DNA from: Alphaproteobacteria bacterium
GTDB lineage: Bacteria > Pseudomonadota > Gammaproteobacteria > Burkholderiales > Burkholderiaceae_C
Length of the DNA stretch: 63,708 nucleotides
Direction of reading: 5' to 3'
NCBI GenBank assembly: GCA_030054175.1
Contig: JASGCM010000020.1
Coordinates: 1-63,708 of the forward strand
Part shown: positions 54,467-63,620 of the stretch, piece after piece
How the letters are laid out: each line of letters starts with the position of its first letter
Numbering within the stretch: the first letter of the stretch is position 1
The notes under the pieces: model-generated
The model's database searches: none
Told to the model about the DNA's origin: nothing
The model's input: the letters and a program-made list of their open reading frames with translations, nothing else
Made by a program: the position numbers and the translations under genes

Positions 54467-55450
54467 ATGAAACCGTTGTTCAAGCGTGGCCTGGCTCTGG
54501 CGGCTCTGTCGCTGGCCTTCGCATCTGCCGTGCACGCCCAGGCCTTCCCAGACAACAAGCCCGTCACCATGGTGGTTCCCTTTGCCGCCGGAGGTCCGAC
54601 CGATGTCGTGGCCCGCATGTTGGCCATTCCCATGGGCAAAGCCCTGAACACCACTGTCACGGTCGAGAACACCGTGGGCGCAGGTGGCACCATTGCATCG
54701 GCCCGCGTGGCCCGTGCCGCCCCCACTGGCCACACCATTTACTTGCACCACATGGGCATGGCCACCGCTGTGTCGCTGTACCGCAAGCTCAGCTTTGATC
54801 CGCTCAAAGATTTCGAGTACATCGGCCAAGTGGTTGATGTGCCCATGACACTGTTGGCACGCAAAGACTTCCCCGCCAACAACTACGCCGAATTGATCAG
54901 CTACATCAAGGCCAACAAAGAAAAAGTCTCGCTGGCCAATGCCGGCTTGGGTGCCGTGTCCCACCTGTGTGGATTGTTGTTCATGAGCTCCATTGGCGTG
55001 GACCTGACGACCGTGCCCTACAAGGGGACCGGTCCGGCCATGAACGATTTGTTGGGTGGCCAGGTCGATCTGCTGTGTGACCAAACGACCCAGACCGTGC
55101 CCATGATCAAGGAAGGTCGCATCAAAGTCTATGGCGTGACCACCACCAAGCGCCTGTCGGCACTCCCCAACGTGCCCACGTTAGATGAACAGGGCAACAA
55201 AGGCTTTGAAGTCAAAGTATGGCACGGCATGTATGCCCCCAAAGGCACGCCCAAAGACGCCATCGACAAACTCAATGCCGCCATGCGCGCCGCCTTGGCT
55301 GATCCGACCGTCAAGCAACGCTTGGCCGACCTGAGCTCCGAGATCCCTGCGGCCGACAAGCTCACGCCTGAAGGCCTGCGCACACATCTCGAGGCTGAAA
55401 TCAAGAAATGGGGCCCGGTCATCACCAAAGCGGGCATTTACGCCGACTGA
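54467..55450 (+). CDS. Bug-family tripartite tricarboxylate transporter binding protein
   Basis: A periplasmic solute-binding protein of 327 residues with a signal peptide (cut after VHAQA, near residue 26). The mature protein begins FPDNKPVTMVVPFAAGGPTD, with NTVGAGGTIASARVA and VPYKGTGPAMNDLLGGQVDL, the usual Bug pattern. Bug proteins bind carboxylates. Membrane partners TctA/TctB are absent, which is common for Bug proteins in Burkholderiales. A GAGGAG ribosome site precedes ATG 54467. It likely supplies the acid used by the operon upstream. Confidence 0.92.
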   Translation: MKPLFKRGLALAALSLAFASAVHAQAFPDNKPVTMVVPFAAGGPTDVVARMLAIPMGKALNTTVTVENTVGAGGTIASARVARAAPTGHTIYLHHMGMATAVSLYRKLSFDPLKDFEYIGQVVDVPMTLLARKDFPANNYAELISYIKANKEKVSLANAGLGAVSHLCGLLFMSSIGVDLTTVPYKGTGPAMNDLLGGQVDLLCDQTTQTVPMIKEGRIKVYGVTTTKRLSALPNVPTLDEQGNKGFEVKVWHGMYAPKGTPKDAIDKLNAAMRAALADPTVKQRLADLSSEIPAADKLTPEGLRTHLEAEIKKWGPVITKAGIYAD

Positions 55451-55462
55451 GGGGAAATCGCC

Positions 55463-55684
55463 ATGCCGCTGATGCTGGATCCTCACATGCACCACTCCGG
55501 TCAGCCGGCGGGCGACCTCCATGCTGGGGACGATTTCTACGAGGCTTTACTCGATGCCCACCAGGGTCTGAGCGAAGAACAAAGCCATGACCTCAATGCC
55601 CGCCTGATCCTGACTTTGGCCAACCACATCGGCGATGTAGCGGTGCTGAAAGAGGCGATCAAAGTGGCTCAGGAATCGCTCTGA
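55463..55684 (+). CDS. DUF2783 protein
   Basis: A 73-residue cytoplasmic protein with DDFYEALLDAHQGLSEEQSHDLNARL and LANHIGDVAVLKEAI, matching the DUF2783 family as I recall it. It is mostly helical and acidic, with a His-rich N-terminus (HMHHSG). Function is unknown. It follows the Bug gene by 12 bp, so it is probably part of the same transcript. Confidence 0.78.
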   Translation: MPLMLDPHMHHSGQPAGDLHAGDDFYEALLDAHQGLSEEQSHDLNARLILTLANHIGDVAVLKEAIKVAQESL

Positions 55685-55727
55685 CTGCTTGGGGCCTGCG
55701 TCCCCCGCTTGAATCAGCCACGGTCGC

Positions 55728-56363
55728 TCATCCGTCCGTTTTTGCTTTGTAGCCGCAATACTCGCGACCCTGACAGGATCCGCACAGCGGCTTGCGGGCC
55801 TGGCAGACATAGCGGCCATGCAGGATCAGCCAATGGTGGGCATGCAGCAGGTAGTCTGGGGGGACGCGCCGCAGCAATTTCTGCTCGACGGTCAACACGT
55901 CTTTGCCTGGGGCCAGTCCGGTGCGATTGCTGACCCGGAAGATGTGGGTGTCGACCGCCATGGTGGGTTCGCTAAAGGCGACATTCAGCACCACATTGGC
56001 GGTTTTGCGCCCGACCCCTGGCAGACGCTCTAGGGCTTCGCGGGTGCGCGGCACCTGGCCACCATGCTCTTGCACCAGAATCTGGCAGGTCTTCATCAGA
56101 TTGGCGGCCTTGGTGCGGTACAGACCGATGGTCTGGATGTAACCCATCAGTCGATCCAAGCCCAAGTCGATGATTTGCTGCGGCGTGTGGGCGACCGGAA
56201 ACAAACGGCGCGTGGCCTTGTTCACCCTCACATCAGTGGCTTGCGCCGACAACAGCACGGCGGCCAGCAATTCGAACACGCTGGTGTACTCGAGTTCGGT
56301 CACGGGGTGGGGATTGGCCGCTTTCAGCGTGGCAAAAAAGGCATCGATTTGATCCGGCTTCAT
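55728..56363 (-). CDS. nth: Endonuclease III
   Basis: A DNA glycosylase/AP lyase for oxidised pyrimidines. The 211-residue protein has the helix-hairpin-helix LERLPGVGRKTAN with catalytic Lys120, Asp138 in AVDTHIFRVSNR, and the [4Fe-4S] loop C-x6-C-x2-C-x5-C at the C-terminus (from CQARKPLCGSC to REYC). Length fits. Only 16 bp separate its start codon from that of the divergent aminotransferase. Confidence 0.95.
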   Translation of the reverse strand: MKPDQIDAFFATLKAANPHPVTELEYTSVFELLAAVLLSAQATDVRVNKATRRLFPVAHTPQQIIDLGLDRLMGYIQTIGLYRTKAANLMKTCQILVQEHGGQVPRTREALERLPGVGRKTANVVLNVAFSEPTMAVDTHIFRVSNRTGLAPGKDVLTVEQKLLRRVPPDYLLHAHHWLILHGRYVCQARKPLCGSCQGREYCGYKAKTDG

Positions 56364-56379
56364 GGCTCATAATATACCC

Positions 56380-57582
56380 ATGGAATTCGCCAAAAGACTC
56401 GATCACGTAGAAACTTCCGCCATCCGCGAACTGTTTAAATTGCTGGGTAAACCAGGCATCATCAGCTTTGCCGGTGGTTTTCCAGACAGCGCCATGTTCG
56501 ATGTCGAAGGCATCCGCGAGGCCAGCCAGCGTGTGCTGACCGAGCAGCCTGGCCCGGCTTTGCAATACGGTGCCACCGAAGGTCATCCCCCACTGCGCGA
56601 GGAGATCGCCCGTTTCATGGCCGCCAAAGGGGTCAGCGATGTTTCGGCCAGCGACCTCATCGTCACCACCGGCAGCCAGCAGGCGCTGGATCTGATTGCC
56701 AAAACCTTGCTCAACGATGGGGATGTGGCTTTGGTTGAAGCCCCCACCTTTTTGGCCACCATCCAGTGCTTTCGTCTGTACGGCCCACGGGTCTTGGGTG
56801 TGCCCATCGACGCCGACGGGGTACGGGTGGATGCGTTGGAAGAGATGATCGTTCGTCATCGCCCCAAGCTGGTCTACATCATCCCCACATTTGGCAATCC
56901 CAGCGGTGCCATGCTCAGTCTGGAGCGTCGTTTGCACATTTTGAAGTTGGCGGTGCAGCACCAAGTCGTGGTGGTCGAAGATGACCCTTATGGCGACTTG
57001 TACTTTGGGGCCGAACCCCCGCCCTCGCTGTTGGCTTTGTCGCATCAGGTGCCAGGCAGCCGCGACTGGCTATTGCACTGTGGCAGTCTGTCCAAGGTGC
57101 TCAGCCCGGGTCTGCGGGTGGGGTGGTTGATTGCGCCGCAAGCCCTGTTGCAGCGCGCCACCATGTGCAAGCAGTTCAGCGACGCACACACCTCGACTTA
57201 CGCCCAAGCGACCGCCGCCGAGTACCTGAAAAGCGGGCGCATGCCCGCCACCCTGGACCATGTGCGACGCGTCTATGGCGAGCGTGCGGCCACCATGGGG
57301 AGGGCGCTGCGGCGTGAATTGGGTGATGCCTTCAGCTTCAATCAACCACAAGGCGGCTTGTTTTTCTGGGGGCGCTTGACCGGGGCTGGTGGCGCCGTCA
57401 GCGATGGCCAGATGTTGGCGAAAAAAGCCATCGAACACAATGTGGCTTTCGTGCCTGGGGCGCCTTTCTTTGCCGATCAACCCGACATGGCCAGTTTGAG
57501 GCTGAGCTTTGCCACCTCGGATGCGGCGAAAATCGAAGAGGGCGTGACACGCTTGGGCCGCGCTTTGCGCGAGGCCCGCTGA
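56380..57582 (+). CDS. PLP-dependent aminotransferase, class I/II (2-aminoadipate type)
   Basis: A fold-type I aminotransferase of 400 residues similar to LysN and to the catalytic domain of MocR regulators, but without a GntR DNA-binding domain. It has ISFAGGFPDSAMFD, LQYGATEGHPPLRE, TTGSQQALDLIAKTLL, YIIPTFGNPSGAMLS and the PLP lysine in CGSLSKVLSPGLRVGW. Substrate uncertain: aminoadipate, branched-chain or aromatic amino acids. ATG 56380 is chosen; ATG 56362 would overlap the nth start codon. Confidence 0.86.
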   Translation: MEFAKRLDHVETSAIRELFKLLGKPGIISFAGGFPDSAMFDVEGIREASQRVLTEQPGPALQYGATEGHPPLREEIARFMAAKGVSDVSASDLIVTTGSQQALDLIAKTLLNDGDVALVEAPTFLATIQCFRLYGPRVLGVPIDADGVRVDALEEMIVRHRPKLVYIIPTFGNPSGAMLSLERRLHILKLAVQHQVVVVEDDPYGDLYFGAEPPPSLLALSHQVPGSRDWLLHCGSLSKVLSPGLRVGWLIAPQALLQRATMCKQFSDAHTSTYAQATAAEYLKSGRMPATLDHVRRVYGERAATMGRALRRELGDAFSFNQPQGGLFFWGRLTGAGGAVSDGQMLAKKAIEHNVAFVPGAPFFADQPDMASLRLSFATSDAAKIEEGVTRLGRALREAR

Positions 57583-57591
57583 GGCCAACAC

Positions 57592-57957
57592 TCAGCCCAA
57601 CAGGGATTGATAGCCCTGCTCGCCGAGCAGGCGCGAGAGTTCGGATGGGTCGCTGAGCTTGACTTTGAAAAACCAACCTGCCTCCAGCGGGTCGGTGTTG
57701 ACCAGCGAAGGGTCGGCTCGCAGCGCTTCGTTCACCTCGACCACCTCACCGCTGGCCGGCATGAACACATCGGCGGCGGCCTTCACCGATTCGACCACGC
57801 AGGCCACACTGCCAGCCGCGAAGACGGCGCCAACGGCAGGCAAATCAACGAACACCACATCACCCAGGGTTTCTTGGGCATGCGGTGTGATGCCTACCAC
57901 GGCCGGGTTGGCTTGAGCATCGATCCACTGGTGTTCGGGGCTGTAGAGGCGACTCAT
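57592..57957 (-). CDS. gcvH: Glycine cleavage system H protein
   Basis: A lipoyl carrier of 121 residues. The lipoylation site is Lys59 in VVESVKAAADV; SPEHQWI at the start and WFFKVKL near the end are typical. It normally works with GcvP, GcvT and Lpd, but none of these is adjacent; it follows the TRAP permease gene instead. It may be an orphan copy, or gcvPT may lie elsewhere. The start MSRLYSPEHQ at 57957 is preferred over 57969. Confidence 0.9.
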   Translation of the reverse strand: MSRLYSPEHQWIDAQANPAVVGITPHAQETLGDVVFVDLPAVGAVFAAGSVACVVESVKAAADVFMPASGEVVEVNEALRADPSLVNTDPLEAGWFFKVKLSDPSELSRLLGEQGYQSLLG

Positions 57958-57976
57958 GCGGGCATCCAAAAAAAGT

Positions 57977-59254
57977 TCACCGGGGGTAGGCCCAATCGCG
58001 CAAGGTCAGCGAGATTTCAGGCACATAGGTGATGATCATCAGGCAAGACAATACCACCAGCACGAAAGGAATCAGTTGAGTGACGATGCGGTCGAGCGAA
58101 ATTTTCGCCACGGTACAAGCGGCGAACAGGTTCACGCCAAAGGGCGGGGTGATCATGCCCAATGCCAGATTCACCACCATGATCAGACCGAAATGCACCG
58201 GGTCGATGCCAAAGTGGATCGCCACCGGCGCCAGTATAGGGGCCAGCACGATGATTGCGGCACTCGTTTCGATGAACATGCCAATCAGGAACAAAGCCAG
58301 ATTCACGCCCAGCAGGAACATATCGGGTGATTGCAAAATCTCTTGCAACCAGCGGCCGATGGCTTCGGGCACGCCGGCTCGGGTGATCATGAAGGCGAAC
58401 AAGCCGGCATTGGCGATGATGAACATGATCACCGCCGACGACAGCACTGATTTTCGCAGTATGGGGTAGATGTCACGCCAGCCGATCTCGCGGTAAATCA
58501 GCATGCCCACCAGCAGCGCGTAGAACACCGCCACCGCCGATGCCTCGGTCGGGGTAAAGACACCGCCATAGATGCCGCCCAAAATGATGACGGGCATCAG
58601 CAAGGCCCAGCCGGCTTGTCGTGTGCCCGACCAGACGCTGAGGCGACCATCCCCGTCGTTCTTGCCCCAACCCTTGAATTTGGCGTACAGATAAACGAAC
58701 AACATCAGCGCGCCACCAATCAGCAAGCCCGGGCCAAAACCGGCGATGAACAACTCGCCAATGGAGATTTCTGCGCTGACGCCGTACAAAATCATGGGGA
58801 TCGAGGGCGGAATGATCACGCCCAATTCGGCACTGGTGGCTTGCAAAGCCGCAGCATAGGGGGTGGGGTACCCGTGTTTGATCAGAGCCGGGATCAGGAT
58901 CGCGCCGATGGCGAAGGTGGTGGCCACCGAAGAACCGGAAACGGCCGCAAAGATCATGCAGGTCAGCACGCAGGTCATGGGCAGACCGCCTTGGACCCCG
59001 CCGACGATGCTCTTGGCGAATTCAACCAGTCGGCGCGAGATGCCGCCCGTTTCCATCAAATTACCGGCCAGGATGAAAAACGGAATGGCAGCCAGAGGGA
59101 ATTTGTTGATCGAAGAGAACATTTCTTTGACCGACAACAACATATTGGCCTGTGTCATCTGGATGCCTACCACCGCCGACAAACCAATGGAGACCGCCAC
59201 CGAGATGGTCAGTGCGAAGCACAAGACCATGGTCAAAATCATGGCTATGCTCAT
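57977..59254 (-). CDS. dctM: TRAP transporter large permease DctM
   Basis: The 12-helix ion-coupled permease of a TRAP importer, 425 residues. Characteristic blocks are PLAAIPFFILAGNLMETGGISRRLV, GSSVATTFAIGAILIPALIKHGY, IPPSIPMILYGV, FTPTEASAVAVFYAL and GMITPPFGVNLFA. The start overlaps dctQ by ATGA. Confidence 0.94.
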   Translation of the reverse strand: MSIAMILTMVLCFALTISVAVSIGLSAVVGIQMTQANMLLSVKEMFSSINKFPLAAIPFFILAGNLMETGGISRRLVEFAKSIVGGVQGGLPMTCVLTCMIFAAVSGSSVATTFAIGAILIPALIKHGYPTPYAAALQATSAELGVIIPPSIPMILYGVSAEISIGELFIAGFGPGLLIGGALMLFVYLYAKFKGWGKNDGDGRLSVWSGTRQAGWALLMPVIILGGIYGGVFTPTEASAVAVFYALLVGMLIYREIGWRDIYPILRKSVLSSAVIMFIIANAGLFAFMITRAGVPEAIGRWLQEILQSPDMFLLGVNLALFLIGMFIETSAAIIVLAPILAPVAIHFGIDPVHFGLIMVVNLALGMITPPFGVNLFAACTVAKISLDRIVTQLIPFVLVVLSCLMIITYVPEISLTLRDWAYPR

Positions 59255-59745
59255 TGTGCGTTCTCCAATTCTTCACGCTTCGGATCGAGGAAATTGCCGA
59301 TGATGCCGATCATGGCAAATACCGCGCCAACCGGCATGGCGATGTAAGCCCAAAACATCGAGACATCTTCCAGTCCGATGACGCTTTGCACCTGGCCGCG
59401 TTGGGCATAGTCTTGCCCCCACCAGAGAATGATGGCCATCAGTGACAATGAGGCCAAGGCCACCAGAGCGTCGAGCACTCGACGACCCCAGGGTGGGCTG
59501 GCGCGGTAGAGCACGTCGACGCTGACCATGGCGCCCAGACGAAACGCGGCCGGGATACCCATGAACACCATCCAAATCAGGCTGAACCGAATCAGCACCT
59601 CGGTCCACTCTGCCGGTTGCTCAATGACAAAGCGGGTGATGATCTGGAACAAGCCCAGCACGCTGGCCACGGCGAGCATGAAACAGGCCGCAGCCATGGA
59701 GATTTGGGTGGTCCAGTGCTCGATTTGAAGGAAGGTTTTTTTCAT
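59251..59745 (-). CDS. dctQ: TRAP transporter small permease DctQ
   Basis: The four-helix small permease, 164 residues (start MKKTFLQIEHW at 59745). It has TRFVIEQPAEWTEVLIRFSLIWMVFMG in helix 2-3 and ends KREELENAQ. It lies downstream of dctP across an intergenic terminator, so it should be made at a lower level than the binding protein. A longer frame to 59904 covers that terminator and is rejected. Confidence 0.9.
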   Translation of the reverse strand: MKKTFLQIEHWTTQISMAAACFMLAVASVLGLFQIITRFVIEQPAEWTEVLIRFSLIWMVFMGIPAAFRLGAMVSVDVLYRASPPWGRRVLDALVALASLSLMAIILWWGQDYAQRGQVQSVIGLEDVSMFWAYIAMPVGAVFAMIGIIGNFLDPKREELENAQ

Positions 59746-59755
59746 GCGTGGCCCG

Positions 59756-59785
59756 ATAAAAAAACCCGCCTGATCAGGCGGGTCG
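59756..59785 (-). terminator. Terminator between dctP and dctQ
   Basis: On the minus strand ACCCGCCTGATCAGGCGGGT is followed by seven T residues: a strong stem with T-run, 16 bp after the dctP stop. Partial readthrough would give more binding protein than permease, as TRAP systems need. Confidence 0.88.
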
Positions 59786-59800
59786 TGAAGCAAGACCGAT

Positions 59801-60772
59801 TTACTTGAAGTTACGGATGCGGTCGATGTTGGGCTTGCCAAACTGCTTTTCAAACTCGGCATAGACAGGAGACAGGGCCGACACGAACTTGCCTTTGTCG
59901 ACATTTTCCACCACGCTCATGCCTTTGCTACGCAACTCGGCCACCCCTTTGGTATCGTCTTCATCGACGCGAGCGCGATTGGCCTTGACGGCCACTTTGG
60001 CGGCCTCGAGGAAGTGACCTTTGTCTTCGACGCTGAGCTTGTCAAAGTTGGCTTTGTTCATCAGAAAAATGGCTGGCGAATAAACGTGCCCGGTCAACGA
60101 CAGGTGTTTTTGCACTTGATCGAACTTGGCGGCCATGATCACTGACAGGGGATTCTCCTGACCATCGACCGTGCCCTGCTGCAGGGCGGTGAACACTTCG
60201 GGGAAGGCCATCGGGGTGGTGATGATGCCAAAGCCCTTGTAAGCCGCCACATGGACCGGGTTCTCCATGGTGCGCATCTTCAGGCCCTTGAGGTCATCGG
60301 GTGCATTGACCGCACGTTTGCTGTTGGTCATGTGGCGCACGCCGTTCTCGCCCCAGGCCAAAGCCTTGAAGCCTTTGCTATCGAACTTGCCCAGCAACTC
60401 TTGACCGATAGGACCATCGAGTACGGCACGAGCGTGGGCCTTGTCACTGAACAGGAAAGGAATGTCCAGAATGCGCGCCTCGGGCACGAAGTTAGGCACC
60501 GGACCGGTTGAACTGAAGGCCAACTCTTGGGTACCCAATTGCACGGCTTCAATCGACTCACGCTCACCGCCCAGAGAACCCGAATAAAAGGTTTGAATCT
60601 TGTATCGACCCTTAGTCCTGGTTTCCACCTCTTTGGCGAAAGTGTCGATGGCAACACCCTGGTGGGAGTTTTGCGCCACCGAGATGCTGATCTTCATATT
60701 TGTCTGGGCCAGGGCCGATTGCGATACGCTCAAAGCCAGCGCCAAAGCGCAAAAAATGGAAGAAACCTTCAT
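59801..60772 (-). CDS. dctP: TRAP transporter substrate-binding protein DctP
   Basis: A periplasmic binding protein of 323 residues. The signal peptide MKVSSIFCALALALSV is cut near LAQ at residue 23. The mature part has FAKEVETRTKGRYKIQTFYSGSLG split over the first lobe, VPNFVPEARILDIPFLF, LKGLKMRTMENPVH with the carboxylate-binding Arg, and FTALQQGTVDGQENPL, all DctP family marks. The DenD-like neighbour suggests a sugar acid as substrate. Confidence 0.93.
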   Translation of the reverse strand: MKVSSIFCALALALSVSQSALAQTNMKISISVAQNSHQGVAIDTFAKEVETRTKGRYKIQTFYSGSLGGERESIEAVQLGTQELAFSSTGPVPNFVPEARILDIPFLFSDKAHARAVLDGPIGQELLGKFDSKGFKALAWGENGVRHMTNSKRAVNAPDDLKGLKMRTMENPVHVAAYKGFGIITTPMAFPEVFTALQQGTVDGQENPLSVIMAAKFDQVQKHLSLTGHVYSPAIFLMNKANFDKLSVEDKGHFLEAAKVAVKANRARVDEDDTKGVAELRSKGMSVVENVDKGKFVSALSPVYAEFEKQFGKPNIDRIRNFK

Positions 60773-60856
60773 GGAGTGCTCCGCAAGATGCTGTAAGAGG
60801 AAACGGGATTATGGGGCAGAAAGCGACCCGGGGCCGCCTGGGGTTTTCAGGGGGAT

Positions 60857-61891
60857 TCAAGACCCCGGGATGCCCTTGATCGCCTTGGGGTTGTCTCGCA
60901 TGTAGTCGCGGATCACGGTGTCGAAATCAGGGTCGGCGTGCAAGCCCAAGCCCCGGGCTCGTGGCGAGTTCACCTGACCCGGCCAGCTGCGCACGATGCG
61001 GCGGATGTTCGCGTCCGGGGTCCAGTCGATCAGGGCCGCCACGGCAGGGCCTGCCACCCGTTCAAGGGCGGCGGCCATTTCGCCCACCGTAGTGACCAGG
61101 GCTGGCATGTTGATGGCCGTGCGTGCGCCCCACTCGGCGTCGGTGGTCTGGCCCACCCGCACCAAACCTTCAATGGTCCGCGCCGGAGAAGAGATGGCGA
61201 CTTCGGTTTCGGGGGCCACCGGGCAGGCACCCTTCAAGCCAGCCAGGGGCTCGCGCACCATGCCGCTGAAAAATCCCGAGGCGGCTCCATTGGGCATGCC
61301 CGGTCTCACGCTGACCGTCATCAGGCGCGCGGCGCGACCTCGGATGTAGCCCTTTCGGGTGTAGTCGGCCACCAACTGTTCGCCGATGAATTTTTGGATG
61401 CCGTAGCTGGTTTGTGGCGTGGGCAGTGTGTCGTCCGAGACCACCCAGGGACCACTGGGGGCAGGTGCCTCGGCAGGCAGTCCGAACACAGCCAGCGAGC
61501 TGGCGAACACCACCACCGGTTGCGTGCCCAAGGCGCGGCAGGCCGCCAAAAGGGCCTGGGTAGCCGCCAAATTGCTGCGCAGGCCCAAGTCAAAATCGGC
61601 CTCGCATTCGGCACTGACGGCAGCAGCCAGGTGATAGACCACATCGGTGCCGTCAGGTATACCGGCTGCGCCTTTCGGGCCCGGGGTCAACAGGGCATTG
61701 ATGTCACCGACGCAGGAGCTTACCCGTGGATCGGCCAACAAATCTGCCGCCGGTGAGAACTGATCGACCAGCGTGATGCGCGCGATCGGTCGCGCGGTTT
61801 GACCATTGATGGAAAAGTCACCCTGTGCGAGCAGGGTGCGGGCCAGCCGTGAGCCCAAAAAACCGGCCCCGCCGGTGATCACGATGTTCAT
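60857..61891 (-). CDS. denD: NAD-dependent D-erythronate dehydrogenase-like protein
   Basis: An extended SDR/epimerase-fold enzyme of 344 residues, with MNIVITGGAGFLGSRLARTL at the start, VYHLAAAVSAE, the active-site Tyr-x3-Lys in SYGIQKFIGEQ, and the TVSVRPGMPNGAASGFFSGM block, as in DenD. DenD oxidises D-erythronate in C4 sugar-acid degradation. The later pathway genes (denK, otnC and others) are absent, so the substrate may differ. It is 84 bp upstream of dctP on the same strand, which supports a shared sugar-acid role. Confidence 0.8.
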   Translation of the reverse strand: MNIVITGGAGFLGSRLARTLLAQGDFSINGQTARPIARITLVDQFSPAADLLADPRVSSCVGDINALLTPGPKGAAGIPDGTDVVYHLAAAVSAECEADFDLGLRSNLAATQALLAACRALGTQPVVVFASSLAVFGLPAEAPAPSGPWVVSDDTLPTPQTSYGIQKFIGEQLVADYTRKGYIRGRAARLMTVSVRPGMPNGAASGFFSGMVREPLAGLKGACPVAPETEVAISSPARTIEGLVRVGQTTDAEWGARTAINMPALVTTVGEMAAALERVAGPAVAALIDWTPDANIRRIVRSWPGQVNSPRARGLGLHADPDFDTVIRDYMRDNPKAIKGIPGS

Positions 61892-61907
61892 GCTCGATCT
61901 CCTGGGT

Positions 61908-63605
61908 TCACATGCCCGCGTAATTGGGGCCACCACCGCCTTCAGGCGTGACCCAGACGATGTTCTGACTGGGGTCTTTGATGTCGCAGGTCTTGCAATG
62001 CACACAGTTTTGCGCGTTGATCTGCAAGCGGTCACTGCCGTCTTCGTTTTTCACAAACTCGTACACACCAGCTGGGCAATAGCGGCTCTCTGGGCCACCA
62101 TAGCGCGCCAGATTCACGGCCACCGGCACGCCGGCATCTTTCAATGTCAAGTGCGCAGGCTGGTTTTCTTCGTGGTTGGTGTTGCTGATGAACACACTCG
62201 ATAGACGATCAAAGGTGAGCTTGCCATCGGGTTTAGGGTAGTCGATGGCTGTGCACTCGGAGGCAGGACGCAAATTCACATGGTCGGGCTTGTCGCGATG
62301 GATCGTCCAGGGGATGTGCCCACGCAGAACAAACTGCTCGATGCCCGTCATCAGCGTGCCCACAGTGCGCCCCTTTTTGAACCATTGCTTGAAGTTGCGT
62401 GCTTTGTTCAGTTCAGCGTGCAGCCAACTGGCCTCGAAGGCCGCGGGATACGCGCTCAGTTCGTCGCCGCTGCGACCAGCCACCACGGCGTCATAGGCGG
62501 CCTCGGCGGCCAACATGCCGGTTTTGATGGCGGCGTGGCTGCCTTTGATGCGGCTGGCGTTCAGGTACCCGGCATCACAGCCGACCAAGGCGCCGCCCGG
62601 GAAAACGGTTTTCGGCAGGCTGAGCAAGCCGCCGGCCGTGATGGCGCGCGCGCCGTAAGCCAGTCGCTTGCCTGCGGCCACGCCATGCGCGGCGTCACCT
62701 TCGAAATACCAGCGGATGTTGGGGTGGGTTTTGAAGCGCTGGAATTCCTCAAAGGGGCTCAGCCAAGGGTCTTGATAGTCCAGCCCGACCACGAAGCCCA
62801 CCACGACTTTGTTCTCGGCCATGTGGTAGAGAAATGAACCGCCATAGGTGGCGTCATCCAGCGGCCAGCCGGCGCTGTGCAGGGCCAAGCCAGATTGATG
62901 GCGCTTGGGGTCAATTTCCCACAACTCTTTGATGCCAATGCCGTAGCTTTGCGGGTCTTTTCCAGCATCCAAGCCATAGTGGGCAATCAGTTGTTTGCCC
63001 AGATGACCACGGGCCCCTTCGGCGAAGATGGTGTATTTGGCGTGCAGTTCCATGCCCAACTGGAAATTCTCAGTGGGCTCGCCATCTTTGCCCACGCCCA
63101 TGTGACCGGTAGCCACCCCCTTGACGGCACCTTGTTCGTTGTACAAAACTTCCGATGCGGCAAAACCCGGGAAGATTTCCACGCCCAGCGCTTCGGCTTG
63201 CGCGGCCAACCAGCGGGTGACTTCACCCAGGCTGATGATGTAATTGCCATGGTTGTCAAAGCAAGGCGGTAAAAAAGCGTTGGGCACTCGGGTCCCGCCG
63301 TTTTCACTCAGCAGCATGAAGGCGTCGTCGGTGACAGGTTGGTTCAGCGGCGCGCCGCGCTCTTTCCAGTCGGGAAACAATTCGCTCAGCGCGCGCGGGT
63401 CCATGATGGCCCCAGACAGAATGTGTGCGCCGGGTTCGGAGCCTTTCTCCAATACCACCACCGACACATCTTGGCCTTTTTCAGTCGCCAATTGTTTCAG
63501 TCGGATGGCGGTCGACAGGCCACCAGGGCCGGCACCGACCACCACCACGTCGTATTCCATGGCTTCACGGGGACCAAATTGGGCGATGATTTCTGCGGGC
63601 GTCAT
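61908..63605 (-). CDS. Electron transfer flavoprotein-ubiquinone oxidoreductase
   Basis: A membrane-associated flavoprotein of 565 residues that carries electrons from ETF to ubiquinone. The FAD motif VVVGAGPGGLSTAIRL is at about 21-36. The middle has ILSGAIMDPRAL, GYLNASRIKGSHAAIKTGMLAAE and a ubiquinone-binding region, and the C-terminal [4Fe-4S] site is CVHCKTCDIKDP with an upstream Cys in YCPAGVYE. It would serve the acyl-CoA dehydrogenase at 51.8 kb, among others. It starts 20 bp after the operator-like repeat at 63621. Confidence 0.95.
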   Translation of the reverse strand: MTPAEIIAQFGPREAMEYDVVVVGAGPGGLSTAIRLKQLATEKGQDVSVVVLEKGSEPGAHILSGAIMDPRALSELFPDWKERGAPLNQPVTDDAFMLLSENGGTRVPNAFLPPCFDNHGNYIISLGEVTRWLAAQAEALGVEIFPGFAASEVLYNEQGAVKGVATGHMGVGKDGEPTENFQLGMELHAKYTIFAEGARGHLGKQLIAHYGLDAGKDPQSYGIGIKELWEIDPKRHQSGLALHSAGWPLDDATYGGSFLYHMAENKVVVGFVVGLDYQDPWLSPFEEFQRFKTHPNIRWYFEGDAAHGVAAGKRLAYGARAITAGGLLSLPKTVFPGGALVGCDAGYLNASRIKGSHAAIKTGMLAAEAAYDAVVAGRSGDELSAYPAAFEASWLHAELNKARNFKQWFKKGRTVGTLMTGIEQFVLRGHIPWTIHRDKPDHVNLRPASECTAIDYPKPDGKLTFDRLSSVFISNTNHEENQPAHLTLKDAGVPVAVNLARYGGPESRYCPAGVYEFVKNEDGSDRLQINAQNCVHCKTCDIKDPSQNIVWVTPEGGGGPNYAGM

Positions 63606-63620
63606 GTGTGCTTGTGTTTC

